Shown here one piece after another: positions 6,623-13,490 of a DNA stretch of 20,350 bases. Both the position numbers and the translations under genes were made by a program. The notes below the pieces were generated by a model. It was not told where the DNA came from. It ran no database searches and worked only from the letters and a program-made list of their open reading frames with translations. This DNA is from a virus. Where the stretch lies: the IMG/VR virus record IMGVR_UViG_3300037580_000253, positions 1 through 20,350 of that record. One strand, given 5' to 3'. The first letter of the stretch is position 1. The number at the start of each line of letters is the position of its first letter.

Positions 6623-7387
6623 CTTATCATCCTCCTTGCCGTGTGTATTAACTATCGGCCGCACCCCGGATATGGCCGGCGCGTTGGTCAGGGCCACCGA
6701 GTGGATGGCCACGGCCTTGTTGTCCGCCCGGCGCACCAGCACCACCGGAGAGAGGTACCGGTATTCCTTGTTTGCCAGGTACTCCCTAGCCCGCCCCGTC
6801 CATTCCACTCTGGCCCAGAGGCCGTCCGGCCCCCGGTCCTCAAGCTCTTTTATCCAACCAGCCGCCGGGGCCTGGCCGCCTTCCAGGGTCTGGTGTTCGT
6901 AGTCAATCACAATATCATTGCCTCTGGCCTTGAAGTAACTGATTATCTCGGTCAGGCTTTCCTCGTCCACGGTGAAGTCCCCCTTGGCAGACCGCACCTG
7001 GCCGAAGGGGAGGAGCTGTATCCACTCGGGCACCTGGCCGGCCAGGTCGCTGGCCAGGGTCACCGTAAAGGTGTTCTCCTGAGCGAACTCGCCGATCTTA
7101 AACTTCTTCTTTTTCTCTTCCAGCCGGCGGGATATTATCTCTCGCTCCCGTTCCGTGTACTGTTCCTGGTTATCCGGCTGACCCCAATACCTGGCCGCCA
7201 CCCTTGTCTGCTCGGCGTTGGGGCAGGGGTAGCGGTAGTTCACGGGGTCCAGGTAGTCCTCGTCCGTGAGGCCGGGCCAACGACTATGTTCCGCCGGCAT
7301 AGTCACATTGCCGTCGGGCTTGATGCCTATTCCGTACCTTCTGGATCGGGCTTCCTGCGCCCGCTTTTCTTCCTCGCTTGCCGACAT
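6098..7387 (-). CDS. Capsid maturation protease / scaffold precursor (Mu gpI-like)
   Basis: A 429-residue protein. Residues about 105-250 match the Mu gpI protease family: WIQLLPFGQV, then GNDIVIDYEHQTL, AAGWIKELE, YLSPVVLV, and HSVALTNAPAISG (the H and S/N blocks around the active site). After a linker rich in charged residues, the C-terminal 174 residues are helical and scaffold-like. The N-terminal 95 residues are additional and contain RYPCPNAEQTRVAARYWGQ followed by a basic helix. This resembles an accessory domain (DUF6582 type) found in other phage proteins. The start ATG has GGGGGTGAT before it and lies just downstream of the phased repeats. The protease cuts the scaffold and frees the shell for DNA packaging. 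Confidence 0.92.
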   Translation of the reverse strand: MSASEEEKRAQEARSRRYGIGIKPDGNVTMPAEHSRWPGLTDEDYLDPVNYRYPCPNAEQTRVAARYWGQPDNQEQYTEREREIISRRLEEKKKKFKIGEFAQENTFTVTLASDLAGQVPEWIQLLPFGQVRSAKGDFTVDEESLTEIISYFKARGNDIVIDYEHQTLEGGQAPAAGWIKELEDRGPDGLWARVEWTGRAREYLANKEYRYLSPVVLVRRADNKAVAIHSVALTNAPAISGVRPIVNTHGKEDDKMSKFMEELARMLGLTGQPDEAELLEAVKALKDKPQPPAHKEVLELLDLKEDAGLAEVKGRVIALKNPSGYVRVEEFKALQDKLAQRERDELVARALAEGKITPAQKEWAEQYALKDQEGFKAFLEQAPQVVPLKPAPGVSPSKPATTADDVQASINKMLGVSDEDFKKYGGMEV

Positions 7388-7400
7388 GCCATCACCCCCC

Positions 7401-7449
7401 GCGTTAATAATGCGTTAAAACCGCGTTAAATGGCGTTACAGCGCGTTAA
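7401..7449. repeat. Five helically phased GCGTTAA repeats
   Basis: Copies of GCGTTAA start at 7401, 7412, 7423 and 7443, with a one-mismatch copy (GCGTTAC) at 7433. The start-to-start distances are 11, 11, 10 and 10 bp, about one helical turn each, so all copies face the same side of the DNA. A weaker GGGTTAA lies at 7457. They fill most of the gap between the F-like and protease genes and contain stop codons in all frames, so they are not coding. Likely protein-binding sites; the function is unknown. Confidence 0.8.
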
Positions 7450-7482
7450 CGGATTCGGGTTAATACCTTAAACCTCTCGCTC

Positions 7483-7505
7483 AAAATAGGCTCTTTTAGA
7501 AGCCT
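7483..7505 (-). terminator. Weak hairpin after the F-like gene, possible terminator
   Basis: On the minus strand, directly after the stop of the F-like gene, AGGCT pairs with AGCCT across an 8-nt loop and is followed by ATTTT. The stem is only 5-6 bp, so it would attenuate transcription at best. Confidence 0.3.
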
Positions 7506-8246
7506 CTAAGGGCGTTTCCGCTCCTCCTGGCGCTTCCGGTACGCCTCTCGTAGGCTGGGCGGGTACCTCTCCAGGTCCGGTTTCCAGGCCTCTTTCCCTG
7601 GGTTAAAGCCGAACCCCGGATCGGGTATCAGCGGCCTAGCCGGCTGCCCCGGCGGCTCCACCAATCCGGGAGCAGCCCCCGTTTCTACCTTCAGCCCTCT
7701 GCGCCTCACCTCGCGCTCCGATAGGTTGCGCACCGCACAGCGGCAGCGGTAGCCGTTGGGCGGGTACCAGGTGTCCCAAAACGGGTCGTCGGCCCGCCGC
7801 ACCGTCCCGTCCAGGGCCAGGTGGGTGGGGCGGGTCCGCCGGTCGTTCACCGCGTCATACATCCAGTAAGGCCTGGCCTCCAGGATGTCCGGTTCGGTCA
7901 TCTGCTTGTAGCGGCCCACGTTAAAGGCCGTCTGGATATTGGTGCGGAAGATGTTGTCCAGTCGGTATGGGGTGGCCCCTTCCCAGCCCCTGGTCTTGAA
8001 AAGCTCCTGCGCCTGCTCCTGGAATTCCCTGACCGTCAGGCCCTCGGCAATAGCCTTATCCAGCAGCCGCCAAACTTCGTTCAGCATGTCCAGCCCTGTA
8101 GCGCCCGCCACCGTGAAGGCGTTGACCTTGATCTCATCAGCCAGCCGCCGGAACTCCTCTGGGGTCAGCACCACCTTGTACCGCCAGTAGCTGATGGCCT
8201 CCTCAAAAGGGAGGGGTTCCAACACAATCTGCGTCAGACTAGCCAT
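7506..8246 (-). CDS. Minor head protein (Mu gpF/gp30-like)
   Basis: A 246-residue protein with the canonical Mu F signature. It has a helical N-terminal half (LTPEEFRRLADEIKVNAFTV), RLDNIFRTNIQTAFNVGRY, YDAVNDRRTRPTHLALDG, and DPFWDTWYPPNGYRCRC with the paired cysteines. Members of this family bind the portal and sit inside the capsid, and may help eject DNA. The ATG lies within the last codons of the portal gene (8-base overlap), so translation is coupled. The C-terminus is short and basic. Mu F is longer, so this is a compact member. Confidence 0.95.
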   Translation of the reverse strand: MASLTQIVLEPLPFEEAISYWRYKVVLTPEEFRRLADEIKVNAFTVAGATGLDMLNEVWRLLDKAIAEGLTVREFQEQAQELFKTRGWEGATPYRLDNIFRTNIQTAFNVGRYKQMTEPDILEARPYWMYDAVNDRRTRPTHLALDGTVRRADDPFWDTWYPPNGYRCRCAVRNLSEREVRRRGLKVETGAAPGLVEPPGQPARPLIPDPGFGFNPGKEAWKPDLERYPPSLREAYRKRQEERKRP

Positions 8247-9777
8247 TGATCACCGTGTACCTCCCGTACAGGTCGGCGGCGTATAAGGCCCGCTGCACCA
8301 GGTCCTCGAACTCCTCCAAGGCCATCTGGCCGTACAGCTCGGCCAGCCGCTCCCGCAGCTCCTCCAGGCTAGTGGCCTCGGCGATGGCCCGTTTGACCAG
8401 CTCCAGCAGGTCTCGCACCACGGGCAGGGCCTGTATCACGGCCAGGTCGGCCAGGCGGTCCACCTTCCCCTGGGCTGTGCGTGGGTCGCCGTCGGACAGA
8501 GCCAGGCCCTTGAGGGGCATCGCCCCGCCGCTCGGCGGCGTCACCAGGGTCTGGCCGGCTTCTGGCTTCGGGATCCCGAACTTCTCATAAACATGCTCGG
8601 CCGCTATCGGCAAGCCCACCTCTTTCACCAGAGTGGCGTAGGTCTTGCTCTCGGCGGCAAGGTCCTCCGGCGGTTCGTAGTGGAACTTGATCCAGGGCAG
8701 CCTGGCCTCCGGCCCGAAATTGAACCGTACCAGGGGCCTGATCAGGTCTCGGCGCAGGGTCTCCGCCAGGGCCTTGCAGTCCGCTTCCAGCAAATCCTGC
8801 CGCACTTCCGCGTGGGTCTGGCTGGCAGCGTAGCTACCCCGGCTGCCCACCTCGGTGGTGAGGGTCTGCCCCAGGATGGCCTTGGACATCTCTGCGTTGC
8901 AGAAGTTGGCCAGGCCCTGGTATACGCTGGCCCCGCCGGTGCCCTTTGTCTCGATGAACTCAATGTCTGTGTTACGGCTGATGATGCCGGCGGCGTCGGT
9001 CCCCAGTTGCACGACCGCCTGCAGAAGCTTCTCCCGGTCCTCCTGGGAGGTGCCGGGGTCGTACTTGCCCAGCCTGAGCGGCATGCCGAAGATCTCGGCG
9101 AAAGCTACCCAGTCCTTCAGGGTGTAGTTCTTGAACAGGTACATCCAGGCCACTACCCTTAAAACCCCCTGGCGGGAGGGGTGGCCGCTCTTGGCTTTGT
9201 ATTTGTGGACGATGAACTTGTTGGCCGGCAGCTCTATCCCCTGAACCGGGTTTTGGTCCGTCAAAAGGCGCAGCTCCCTGGTGTCATGAGTAAAGGTAAA
9301 CCTTTTCTGGGGTACCCAGCGCAGTTCCCTGGCCCATACCCGGCCGTCGGCTATCTCCCACATGATTTCCGTTCCCGAAAGCCCCTTGCCGATGGCGTCT
9401 AAAAGGTCGAGCAGGGCATCCTCAAAGCCCAGGATGTGGTCCAGCGCCTCGGCGATAAAGTCCGCCACTTCCCGGTCCCTGGGGTCATCGGAAAACGGGA
9501 TCACGTCGTAGTCCAACCCCAGTACCGCGTTCTTCCTCGTTTGCAGAAGACTATAAAGGTGGGGGTCCTTTTCCTCCATCTCCTCGAACAGTTCGGCCTG
9601 GCGCAGGATGTCGCCCTCGTCCGCCTCCCGGAAGATGCGGGCCAGCCGCTGAGGCGTCAGCCCTACCGACGGGTAGGAGGAGAAGCGGTCCCGGATGGAG
9701 GCCACCGCCACCTCGTCCATTATCGGTTTTTCTCGCATCTTAATCGGCCGGCCGTCCGGCCCGTAAATCGTCGGCAC
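8239..9777 (-). CDS. Portal protein (Mu gp29-like, DUF935)
   Basis: A 512-residue protein forming the dodecameric ring at the packaging vertex. It has family blocks such as YSLLQTRKNAVLGLDYDV, GLSGTEIMWEI, FGMPLRLGKYDPGTSQEDRE, and LGQTLTTEVGSRGSYAASQTH, the last being highly characteristic of DUF935 portals. GTG start at 9777-9775 overlaps the terminase stop as TAGTG, with AAGGGGG nine nt upstream. The order terminase, portal, F, protease is the Mu order. The C-terminal 90 residues (after about residue 420) are less conserved and helical. Confidence 0.96.
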   Translation of the reverse strand: MPTIYGPDGRPIKMREKPIMDEVAVASIRDRFSSYPSVGLTPQRLARIFREADEGDILRQAELFEEMEEKDPHLYSLLQTRKNAVLGLDYDVIPFSDDPRDREVADFIAEALDHILGFEDALLDLLDAIGKGLSGTEIMWEIADGRVWARELRWVPQKRFTFTHDTRELRLLTDQNPVQGIELPANKFIVHKYKAKSGHPSRQGVLRVVAWMYLFKNYTLKDWVAFAEIFGMPLRLGKYDPGTSQEDREKLLQAVVQLGTDAAGIISRNTDIEFIETKGTGGASVYQGLANFCNAEMSKAILGQTLTTEVGSRGSYAASQTHAEVRQDLLEADCKALAETLRRDLIRPLVRFNFGPEARLPWIKFHYEPPEDLAAESKTYATLVKEVGLPIAAEHVYEKFGIPKPEAGQTLVTPPSGGAMPLKGLALSDGDPRTAQGKVDRLADLAVIQALPVVRDLLELVKRAIAEATSLEELRERLAELYGQMALEEFEDLVQRALYAADLYGRYTVING

Positions 9778-11078
9778 TAGTAAGCCCCCTTCACAAATGC
9801 CCGCCGTCTGGCCACCGACTCGTATTCCGGCTTGCCCGGTGGGTTCGTCCCGGCGTGGAGCGCCAGGGCCAGAGCCCAGAACCGGTCCGCGTGCCCGCCC
9901 CCGGCCTCGCTCCGTTCGGCGTCATAGCGGATGTTGCCGGCCGCCGTGGTCACCTTCTTCACGCTGTGCAGGTCCTCGCGTATCTCCCGGCGCGCCGGCA
10001 CCCGCACCAGGCGGTCCTCGAACTTGCGCCGCTGGGTCACCACCAGCTCCTGTTTGACCGCCGCAATGAAGGTGACCGGTTCCACCAGGTAGCCGTAGCG
10101 CTCCTGGGCCTCCTCGGCAAGCTGCATGCCCAGGCCCGTACTGTCGATGCATGCTCGCCGCAGCCGAGGCAGGGAGAGATACCAGAACAGCTCCTGCCTT
10201 TGCACCCGGAACGGCGTCTTGGCTAATTCCTTAACGGCCCTGGTCCAGAAGACATCCCCCAGGACCTCGCAGAGCCAGATCACCGTCAGGTCGCGCTTGC
10301 GGCCGATGTCCACCCCCAGGTAAAGGTCGCCCTGGGGCTCCCAATCCTCGGGCAGCTCGGTGGTGGCCTGGTCGTCCTCGCAGTTATTGATCATCTCGTA
10401 GGGCAGGAGGGAGTCGGCCTCGTCCAGGAACTCGCAGCAGAACTCCTGCAGCCAGTCGTCCTCGGACTCAACACCCTTGCGCAGCTCCTCGATGTCGACG
10501 TCCATGCCCTGCTCCTTGGCCTGGTATATGTCCACCCGGTGCTTCGACCAGGTGCCGGTGTCGTCCATCCATAGGTTGTAGAACTTGTTCGACTTGCCCT
10601 GGGGCGTGCTGATCACCCTGATCTTGTATCCCCTGGTGATGGTGGGGTAGAGGGCCGTCCATATCTTTCTGCTGTCGGCATGGAAGGCGAACTCGTCCAG
10701 CACCACGTTCCCGGAGAAACCCCTGGCCGTGTCCGGGTTCGCCGGCAGGCCGATCACCTTTGATCCGTTGGGGAAGCGTATCTCAAGCTGTTTAAAGTCC
10801 TTATCGTCGATCTGAAACGTCGTCTCCAGCTCTTGGCAGGCCACCCCGATGGCCCTGGCGTGCATGGCCACCTTTTCCATTAACTCCTTGCTCTGCCGTT
10901 CACCGCGCGAGAGAAGCACCCACAGGGTCCGGTGCTCCACCGCGTCCAATACCACTTCCAGGGCTACGGCGAAGGAGAAGCCGGTCTGCCTGGCCTTGAG
11001 GGCGATCTTGAAGCGGCTCCTGTCCTCGACCCACTTCTTCTGGTATTCAGCTAACTGGATGGCGCTAGATGATGCCAT
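9777..11078 (-). CDS. Terminase large subunit (Mu gp28-like)
   Basis: A 433-residue packaging motor. The ATPase part has a Walker A-like loop LKARQTGFS (residues 27-35) and a Walker B NVVLDEFAF with D128/E129, followed by the coupling segment RVISTPQGKSNKFY. The nuclease part has LGVDIGRKRDLTV (D257), IDSTGLG (D312) and GGGHADRFWALALALH (D398), the three-acid pattern of terminase nucleases. It starts inside the small subunit gene (14-base overlap). In Mu-like phages it packages DNA headfully from the integrated copy, taking flanking host DNA along. It is somewhat shorter than Mu gp28. Confidence 0.96.
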   Translation of the reverse strand: MASSSAIQLAEYQKKWVEDRSRFKIALKARQTGFSFAVALEVVLDAVEHRTLWVLLSRGERQSKELMEKVAMHARAIGVACQELETTFQIDDKDFKQLEIRFPNGSKVIGLPANPDTARGFSGNVVLDEFAFHADSRKIWTALYPTITRGYKIRVISTPQGKSNKFYNLWMDDTGTWSKHRVDIYQAKEQGMDVDIEELRKGVESEDDWLQEFCCEFLDEADSLLPYEMINNCEDDQATTELPEDWEPQGDLYLGVDIGRKRDLTVIWLCEVLGDVFWTRAVKELAKTPFRVQRQELFWYLSLPRLRRACIDSTGLGMQLAEEAQERYGYLVEPVTFIAAVKQELVVTQRRKFEDRLVRVPARREIREDLHSVKKVTTAAGNIRYDAERSEAGGGHADRFWALALALHAGTNPPGKPEYESVARRRAFVKGAY

Positions 11079-11595
11079 AGATTTGCTCCTTGATCAGGGC
11101 CAGGGTTTCCGGGTCGAGGCCTTTCTTCTCGGCCGTCTGCTCGATCTGCTTCACCGCCGCCTCCGCCTTCTGCTTGAACTCCAGCTTCAGGCGCTCGCGC
11201 GTCACGGCGCTGCGCTCAAGCAGTGCCAGTGCCTTAATGGCCTCGGTAACCTTCTTGTCCAGCCCCTGCCCGGCATCCCCGGCTGCCAGTAGCGCCTCGG
11301 TGATGAGCTGGCTGGCCAGGGCGCTGGCCGCTTCGTTCAGTTCGGTGGCTGGCCGGCCGGCATTGTCCTCCACGATGGCCCTGGCCTGATCGCGCACTAT
11401 GCGCAGTCGCTCCAGCCTGGCCAGGAAGTCCTTGCCATAGCGGCCCACGGAGGACTTGCTGACCTGGTGGCCCATCTGCCTCAGCCAGTCGGCCACTTCC
11501 TGGTAGGTGTGACCCTCCACCAGCCGGGCGTTGATTTCCTCCACCAGCTCGGGCGGCAGCTCCCTTTCGATCTTGGAATGCTTTCGCCGGGCCAT
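11065..11595 (-). CDS. Terminase small subunit (Mu gp27-like, DUF3486)
   Basis: A 176-residue helical DNA-binding protein. Residues 1-60 hold KHSKIERELPPELVEEINARL then YQEVADWLRQMGHQVSKSSVGRY, the DUF3486 signature of an HTH that recognises the packaging start. The remainder is a long coiled-coil region (alanine, glutamate and lysine-rich). It overlaps the large subunit gene by 14 bases. ATG 11595 follows the stop of the gp26-like gene with a 1-base overlap. The partner is the large terminase. Confidence 0.93.
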   Translation of the reverse strand: MARRKHSKIERELPPELVEEINARLVEGHTYQEVADWLRQMGHQVSKSSVGRYGKDFLARLERLRIVRDQARAIVEDNAGRPATELNEAASALASQLITEALLAAGDAGQGLDKKVTEAIKALALLERSAVTRERLKLEFKQKAEAAVKQIEQTAEKKGLDPETLALIKEQIYGII

Positions 11596-11900
11596 TAAAC
11601 ATTCACTCCCGGATCGTCCGGGATGTTGCCCTCCAGTAGGTCTTTACCCTTCGCGGTCAGCTTGGCCACTCTCATGGTCAGGCCCAGGTCGTCGGATTCA
11701 AGCTGCCGGCACTCCACGTACCCCTTATCTTTCAGATAGTCCAGGTAACCCTGCAGGATGGCCGGGTTAACATTGTAGCTTATGTCATTTAAGGTAAGGG
11801 CGATCACGCGGTCGCTTACCTCGTGGGGATAGTCCAGGTCCAGGATTTTCAAAATGCGGCCCCTGATCTCGCGGGCCTCGGCTCGATTGGTCTTCGCCAC
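11595..11900 (-). CDS. Winged-helix protein (Mu gp26-like)
   Basis: A 101-residue protein with a winged-helix pattern (residues 10-85: RGRILKILDLDYPHEVSDRV, ILQGYLDYLKDKGYVECR, and a basic hairpin before AKLTAKGKDLL). It starts with GTG at 11900, GGAGG ten nt upstream, after a TAA that ends the gp25-like gene. Mu gp26 stands at the same place between gp25 and terminase genes and is also a small winged-helix-like protein. A role in packaging or transcription is not established, so this is a family and position call only. Confidence 0.8.
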   Translation of the reverse strand: MAKTNRAEAREIRGRILKILDLDYPHEVSDRVIALTLNDISYNVNPAILQGYLDYLKDKGYVECRQLESDDLGLTMRVAKLTAKGKDLLEGNIPDDPGVNV

Positions 11901-12212
11901 TTACTTTACACCTCCCACCAGTTTGGCGATGGCCTCTTTGATTTCCGTCGTGTCGGTCACCACCCGGTCGATCTTCGCCTCCAGGGCGGCCGTTGTCCTT
12001 ATGAAGTCCTCCCGCAGGACGTACTGGCGGGGCAGCGACGCCTTGAAGTCCGCTAGGTCCTTGGCCAGCAACTCCATTGCCTCTTCCTGCTTCGCCTGCC
12101 GCTCCTTCAGCGCCCCCCTGGTATCATGCACCAGGTACCCCAGGGCCGCCAGCGTGGCCGAAAGGACCATGAGAAGGATTTGAACGCCGATATTGTCGCC
12201 GATATTGTCCAT
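11901..12212 (-). CDS. Membrane-anchored coiled-coil protein (Mu gp25-like, DUF2730)
   Basis: A 103-residue protein with one N-terminal membrane span (residues 9-27, VQILLMVLSATLAALGYLV), a basic helix rich in K, E and Q that should form a coiled coil, and the motif LPRQYVLREDFIRTTAALEA, typical of DUF2730 and of some holin-associated proteins. ATG 12212 is preceded by GAGG nine nt upstream. It is the first gene after the terminator that closes the Mor unit, so it may begin the head-gene transcript. Function unknown; a lysis-related role is possible since no clear holin or lysin is found in the window. Confidence 0.8.
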   Translation of the reverse strand: MDNIGDNIGVQILLMVLSATLAALGYLVHDTRGALKERQAKQEEAMELLAKDLADFKASLPRQYVLREDFIRTTAALEAKIDRVVTDTTEIKEAIAKLVGGVK

Positions 12213-12242
12213 GCCGCACCTCGTTTTCGCGATTTCTGAACC

Positions 12243-12273
12243 AAAAGAAAAAATCCCAGCATCTACTGGGATT
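12243..12273 (-). terminator. Strong intrinsic terminator after the Mor-like gene
   Basis: On the minus strand, AATCCCAG (12273-12266) and CTGGGATT (12259-12252) form a perfect 8-bp stem around a 6-nt loop, followed by TTTTTT C TTTT. It lies 46 nt beyond the Mor stop and 31 nt before the gp25-like start. It divides early/middle from late transcription. No clear -10/-35 promoter is visible in the remaining space before gp25. Confidence 0.9.
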
Positions 12274-12318
12274 GTAACCTGCCCACATTTTCGGTTTCAA
12301 AAAAAGCCCTTGAGAAAC

Positions 12319-12648
12319 TTATTTCCCGAAAGTGCTTTCCAGGAATTCCTCGCTGAAAAGGGACGGCTGGTTGCTTTCGTCCGGGCGTTCAGCCAGTATT
12401 TTCCTGACCCAGGCCTCCGTCAGCCCGTACTTGATCGCCAATTGCTTGTGGTTGCCGCCGTCGAATTCCTCCCTGATTTTCTTGTCCCTGATGAGCTTGA
12501 TGGTGCTGTCTAGCTTTGTGAAGTACAGGGTGGTGCCCTGGAACTCCTTCGCCAGCTTCATGGTATTCTCTAAGCCGATGATGGATGTCAGCTTCCGGTA
12601 GGGCTCGGGCAGCACCTCGGGATTTATCTCTTTCATCCACTGCTCCAA
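12319..12648 (-). CDS. mor: Mor-family transcription activator
   Basis: A 109-residue activator of the Mor/C family. The N-terminal half is the dimerisation region (PEPYRKLTSIIGLENTMKLA, FQGTTLYFTKLD). The C-terminal half has an HTH, NHKQLAIKYGLTEAWVRKIL, as in Mu Mor. In Mu, Mor binds RNA polymerase and turns on the middle promoter, and C (a Mor relative) turns on late genes. Here a single family member is seen, so it may serve for both. TTG at 12648 has GGAGG with 8-nt spacing; ATG at 12636 with GGAG is an alternative. It is the last gene before the 12243-12273 terminator. Confidence 0.93.
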   Translation of the reverse strand: MEQWMKEINPEVLPEPYRKLTSIIGLENTMKLAKEFQGTTLYFTKLDSTIKLIRDKKIREEFDGGNHKQLAIKYGLTEAWVRKILAERPDESNQPSLFSEEFLESTFGK

Positions 12649-12691
12649 TTTGCCACCCTCCCTGTTATCTTGATCGTCAATTCCGCCGGCG

Positions 12692-13111
12692 TCAAGGTGC
12701 CGCGCACTCCTTTCTGCCGGCCAGGGCCTTCAGGCCCTCGATCACCCGCCAGGCCTGCGCCCTGGTGAGCCACTGGGGGTTGTCCACGCCGGCATACTTG
12801 CGGCAGAACCCCTGCAGGCGCTTCGGGTTGTCGACCCAGTCCAGCTCTTTTTCCAGTTCCCTGATCTTCCAGAGTTGCTTTTTGGTGGCCAGGGCCACCT
12901 TGCGGCCGCCCGGCAGAACGATGGACCGCGAACGGTTAGCCCGGTTTTCCAAGTCGTCAATGACCAGGGCGGCTTCCCGCTTGGTCAGTTCAGATATGTG
13001 CTCCTTGCCCGTCAAGCCTTCCACGATGGCGTGTAAAAGGTCGCTGTCCAGGCACAGCTCCCTCGCTGTGGCGAAAACTTTCTTCCTTTGCGCCGCCGTG
13101 ATGCCGTCCAT
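12692..13111 (-). CDS. gemA: GemA-like regulatory protein (DUF1018)
   Basis: A 139-residue protein of the GemA/DUF1018 family, which in Mu is made early and alters host gene expression and DNA supercoiling. Signature features are ITAAQRKKVFATARELCLD at the N-terminus, LTGKEHISELTKREAALVIDDL in the middle, and near the end KKQLWKIRELEKELDWVD and RLQGFCRKYAGVDNPQWLT. The open frame reaches a TTG at 13117, but ATG 13111 has AAGGGGGG six nt upstream and is the better start. It is followed by mor, as in other Mu-like phages of Firmicutes. Confidence 0.93.
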   Translation of the reverse strand: MDGITAAQRKKVFATARELCLDSDLLHAIVEGLTGKEHISELTKREAALVIDDLENRANRSRSIVLPGGRKVALATKKQLWKIRELEKELDWVDNPKRLQGFCRKYAGVDNPQWLTRAQAWRVIEGLKALAGRKECAAP

Positions 13112-13132
13112 GCCCAACCCCCCTTGGCTTCA

Positions 13133-13366
13133 TCATTTTACCGTTACCGCCACCCATACGCCATTCTCCCTGGCCAGCACCACCACATGCCGGCTGCCCA
13201 CCAGTTTCAGCCTGAACGTGCCGTCGCCTTGGCTTTTGAGCCTCCTGCTCTTGAGACTCCTGGCCACCCAGGCCTGCTGCGCGGAAGGGGGGGCGCTACC
13301 CACCCGCTCCCGGTAACGTTCCTTGAAATGGTGCGTGAGAATAACCGTAACCTTCTTCCCGCGCAA
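13133..13366 (-). CDS. Small basic protein, possible RelE/DUF4258-like fold
   Basis: A 77-residue protein with many arginines. TTG at 13366 has AAGGGGG eight nt upstream; a GTG at 13375 overlaps the SD and is less likely. It begins with a strand (KKVTVILTHHF), an arginine-rich helix (FKERYRERVG, RSLKSRRLKS), and ends with beta strands (FRLKLVGSRHVVVLARENG, VWVAVTVK). That order resembles small RelE-superfamily or DUF4258 proteins, which can be ribonuclease-like toxins or phage host-takeover factors. There is no antitoxin beside it. The fold is only suggested. Confidence 0.55.
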   Translation of the reverse strand: MRGKKVTVILTHHFKERYRERVGSAPPSAQQAWVARSLKSRRLKSQGDGTFRLKLVGSRHVVVLARENGVWVAVTVK

Positions 13367-13379
13367 GGCCAGCACCCCC

Positions 13380-13487
13380 TTACGGGAGTCGGCCCCAGTG
13401 CCTCGCTACCACAACCGCCGCGGTGAAATACCCGGCCGCGAAGCCGATGAAGATATAAGCCAAGATTTCCGCTAACGCGCCCCTCAC
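13380..13487 (-). CDS. 35-residue membrane protein after Gam
   Basis: A small ORF of 35 codons. GTG 13487 follows the Gam stop by 3 nt and has GGAGG with 8-nt spacing, so it is likely translated by coupling. The protein is one membrane span (residues 6-27, AEILAYIFIGFAAGYFTAAV) with a basic end (ARHWGRLP), so the C-terminus should lie in the cytoplasm. No family recognised. Similar tiny membrane proteins are frequent in Firmicute phage early operons. Confidence 0.6.
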   Translation of the reverse strand: MRGALAEILAYIFIGFAAGYFTAAVVVARHWGRLP

Positions 13488-13490
13488 GGC

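Noticed and set aside
6506-7429. Plus-strand ORF of 307 codons antisense to the protease gene
   Set aside because: Shadow frame; the protease signature blocks on the minus strand are clear.
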